The notes under the pieces: generated by a model | What the model saw: the letters and a program-made list of their open reading frames with translations, nothing else | The model's database searches: none | Told to the model about the DNA's origin: nothing | In this document: one piece after another, positions 62,792 to 64,000 of the stretch | Numbering within the stretch: the stretch's first letter is position 1 | Layout of the letters: each line of letters begins with the position of its first letter | Translations under genes and position numbers: made by a program | DNA from: Rouxiella sp. WC2420 | GTDB taxonomy: Bacteria > Pseudomonadota > Gammaproteobacteria > Enterobacterales > Enterobacteriaceae | Direction: 5' to 3' | NCBI RefSeq assembly: GCF_041200025.1 | Contig: NZ_CP165628.1 | Coordinates: 992,001-1,056,000 of the forward strand | Length of the DNA stretch: 64,000 nucleotides

Positions 62792-64000
62792 CTATTCTTT
62801 GCCCAGTTCGGCTTTTACATAACCCATTGAAGTACTGGCCGCGCGATCGTGACGGGCAATAAAGCGATAGAAACCGCCCGACAAGAATGCCCCGATAAAC
62901 CAGCTAAAGTTCGCCACCTGATGCAGGCTCGGCGTAAAGCTAATGACCAGCCCAATCAATACCGCCGGGATAAGTGAACCGATTGCTTTCGGGTTGAAGC
63001 CATTGCGATACCAGTAACGACCAGCAGGCGTGGCGTTGAACAGCGCATCCACGTCAAGATGACCGCGTTTGATTAAGTAGTAATCTGCCAGCAAAATCCC
63101 AAACAGTGGCCCGATAAAGGCGCCCAGCACGTCCAGCGTGTAGTGGATGAGCTCTGGCGATTGGAACAGGTTCCACGGAGTCAGCAATACAGAGCCGACA
63201 GCGGCAATCATCCCGCCGGTACGGAAACTGATTTTCTGCGGTGAACAGTTGGAGAAATCGAACGCGGGTGACACGAAGTTGGCAACAATATTAATGCCGA
63301 TAGTGGCAATAATCATAGTCAGCAGGCCGAGTGCGACAGCAACGCTGTTACCCACGCGGCTGACAGTTTCAATCGGGTCGGTGATCATGGTGCCAAACAG
63401 CGATTGAGTTCCAGAAACAATCACTACAGTGACGATCGAAAACAGCAGGAAGTTAAACGGCAGGCCCCAGCGGTTACCACGGCGAATTTCGCTCATGTTT
63501 TTACCGTAACGCGAGAAGTCACCAAAGTTGAGTAGCGGGCCAGAGAAGTAAGACACTACCAGCGCGGTTGCTGTGATCATTTCCCAGGTTTGCTGGCCAA
63601 CGCTCAGTGATTTACTGGCCAGGGTAAAGGAGATATTGCTCAGACCGGTTTTGTACACAATCCAACCTGCCAGCATCAGCATCACCACATAAACCGCTGG
63701 ACCGGCGACGTCGATAAAGCGCTTGATGGCGCTCATGCCATGCCAGAAAACCATCGCCTGCAGCACCCACATCACGCCAAAACAAATCCAGCCCAATGCA
63801 GAAAGACCTAGCCAATGCGGTAGAGTCAGCGGATTAAGCGCCGGGAAGAATTTCAGTAGTACCAGCATCAGCGCGCTTGCTGCCAGATAAGTTTGGATAC
63901 CGTACCAGGCAAACGCGATCAGCCCACGAATCACCGCCGGAATATTGGCCCCGAACACGCCAAACGCCTGACGACAAATAACCGCGTAGGGAACGCCCGC
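62792..64000 (-). CDS. NCS1-family nucleobase/hydantoin/allantoin-type permease (partial)
   Basis: The gene runs off the right edge; 402 C-terminal codons are present, beginning inside GVPYAVICRQAFGVFGANIP, so about 80-90 N-terminal residues are missing. The sequence matches NCS1 sodium- or proton-symporters of the CodB/Mhp1/YbbW group: FGANIPAVIRGLIAFAWYGIQ, SYFSGPLLNFGDFSRYGK, NFVSPAFDFSNCSP and the ADYYLIKRG end signature. About ten helices are visible. The pattern looks closer to allantoin/hydantoin permeases than to CodB, but the substrate is uncertain. Confidence 0.88.
   Translation of the reverse strand, partial: AGVPYAVICRQAFGVFGANIPAVIRGLIAFAWYGIQTYLAASALMLVLLKFFPALNPLTLPHWLGLSALGWICFGVMWVLQAMVFWHGMSAIKRFIDVAGPAVYVVMLMLAGWIVYKTGLSNISFTLASKSLSVGQQTWEMITATALVVSYFSGPLLNFGDFSRYGKNMSEIRRGNRWGLPFNFLLFSIVTVVIVSGTQSLFGTMITDPIETVSRVGNSVAVALGLLTMIIATIGINIVANFVSPAFDFSNCSPQKISFRTGGMIAAVGSVLLTPWNLFQSPELIHYTLDVLGAFIGPLFGILLADYYLIKRGHLDVDALFNATPAGRYWYRNGFNPKAIGSLIPAVLIGLVISFTPSLHQVANFSWFIGAFLSGGFYRFIARHDRAASTSMGYVKAELGKE

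Overview
The window is a chromosomal segment of a Gram-negative gammaproteobacterium of the order Enterobacterales. Gene order closely follows the Escherichia coli pyrH-frr-dxr ... metNIQ-gmhB-rrnH ... dkgB-yafCD-mltD-gloB-yafS-rnhA-dnaQ-aspV region. Protein divergence and a tilS-linked cytochrome c gene suggest the Yersiniaceae side (Serratia, Rahnella, Rouxiella or Ewingella type). The genus cannot be fixed from reading alone.

Positions 1-17340 (all + strand) hold the conserved envelope, isoprenoid and lipid block: pyrH end, frr, dxr, uppS, cdsA, rseP, bamA, skp, lpxD, fabZ, lpxA, lpxB, rnhB, dnaE, accA. It joins undecaprenyl phosphate, CDP-diacylglycerol, lipid A and fatty-acid synthesis with the outer-membrane protein machinery. 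Positions 17341-31051 hold ldcC and a VOC protein, tilS, a small cytochrome c, the divergent rof-yaeP and yaeQ-arfB-nlpE groups, proS, trmO-rcsF, the methionine importer metNIQ under clear MetJ boxes, and gmhB.

Positions 31052-37086 are an rRNA operon equivalent to E. coli rrnH: promoters P1 and P2, 16S, tRNA-Ile(GAT), tRNA-Ala(TGC), 23S, 5S and tRNA-Asp(GTC).

Positions 37431-51725 are an accessory block sitting between tRNA-Asp and dkgB, which lie close together in E. coli K-12. It is a tightly packed, co-directional aryl polyene (APE) pigment/lipid cluster of 17 genes: two active ketosynthases, a chain-length-factor-like protein, two carrier proteins, an aryl ligase, two hot-dog dehydratases, a ketoreductase, thioesterase, glycosyltransferase-acyltransferase fusion, second acyltransferase, LolA-like protein, MMPL exporter, lipoprotein and a phosphopantetheinyl transferase. 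An AT-rich, probably silenced, leader precedes it. Its membrane gene apeG carries an apparent frameshift. No aromatic ammonia-lyase or aryl methyltransferase gene is present in the cluster.

Positions 51865-64000 return to conserved order (dkgB, yafC, yafD, mltD, gloB, yafS, rnhA, dnaQ, second tRNA-Asp) with two departures. A sugar-porter MFS gene with a CRP site upstream occupies the place of yafE. An AT-rich gene for a TcdA/TcdB-type (GT44-like) glycosyltransferase, resembling a host-directed toxin or effector, lies between yafS and rnhA. The window ends inside an NCS1 nucleobase/hydantoin-type permease gene. The most interesting items are the orphan toxin-like glycosyltransferase and the APE cluster.
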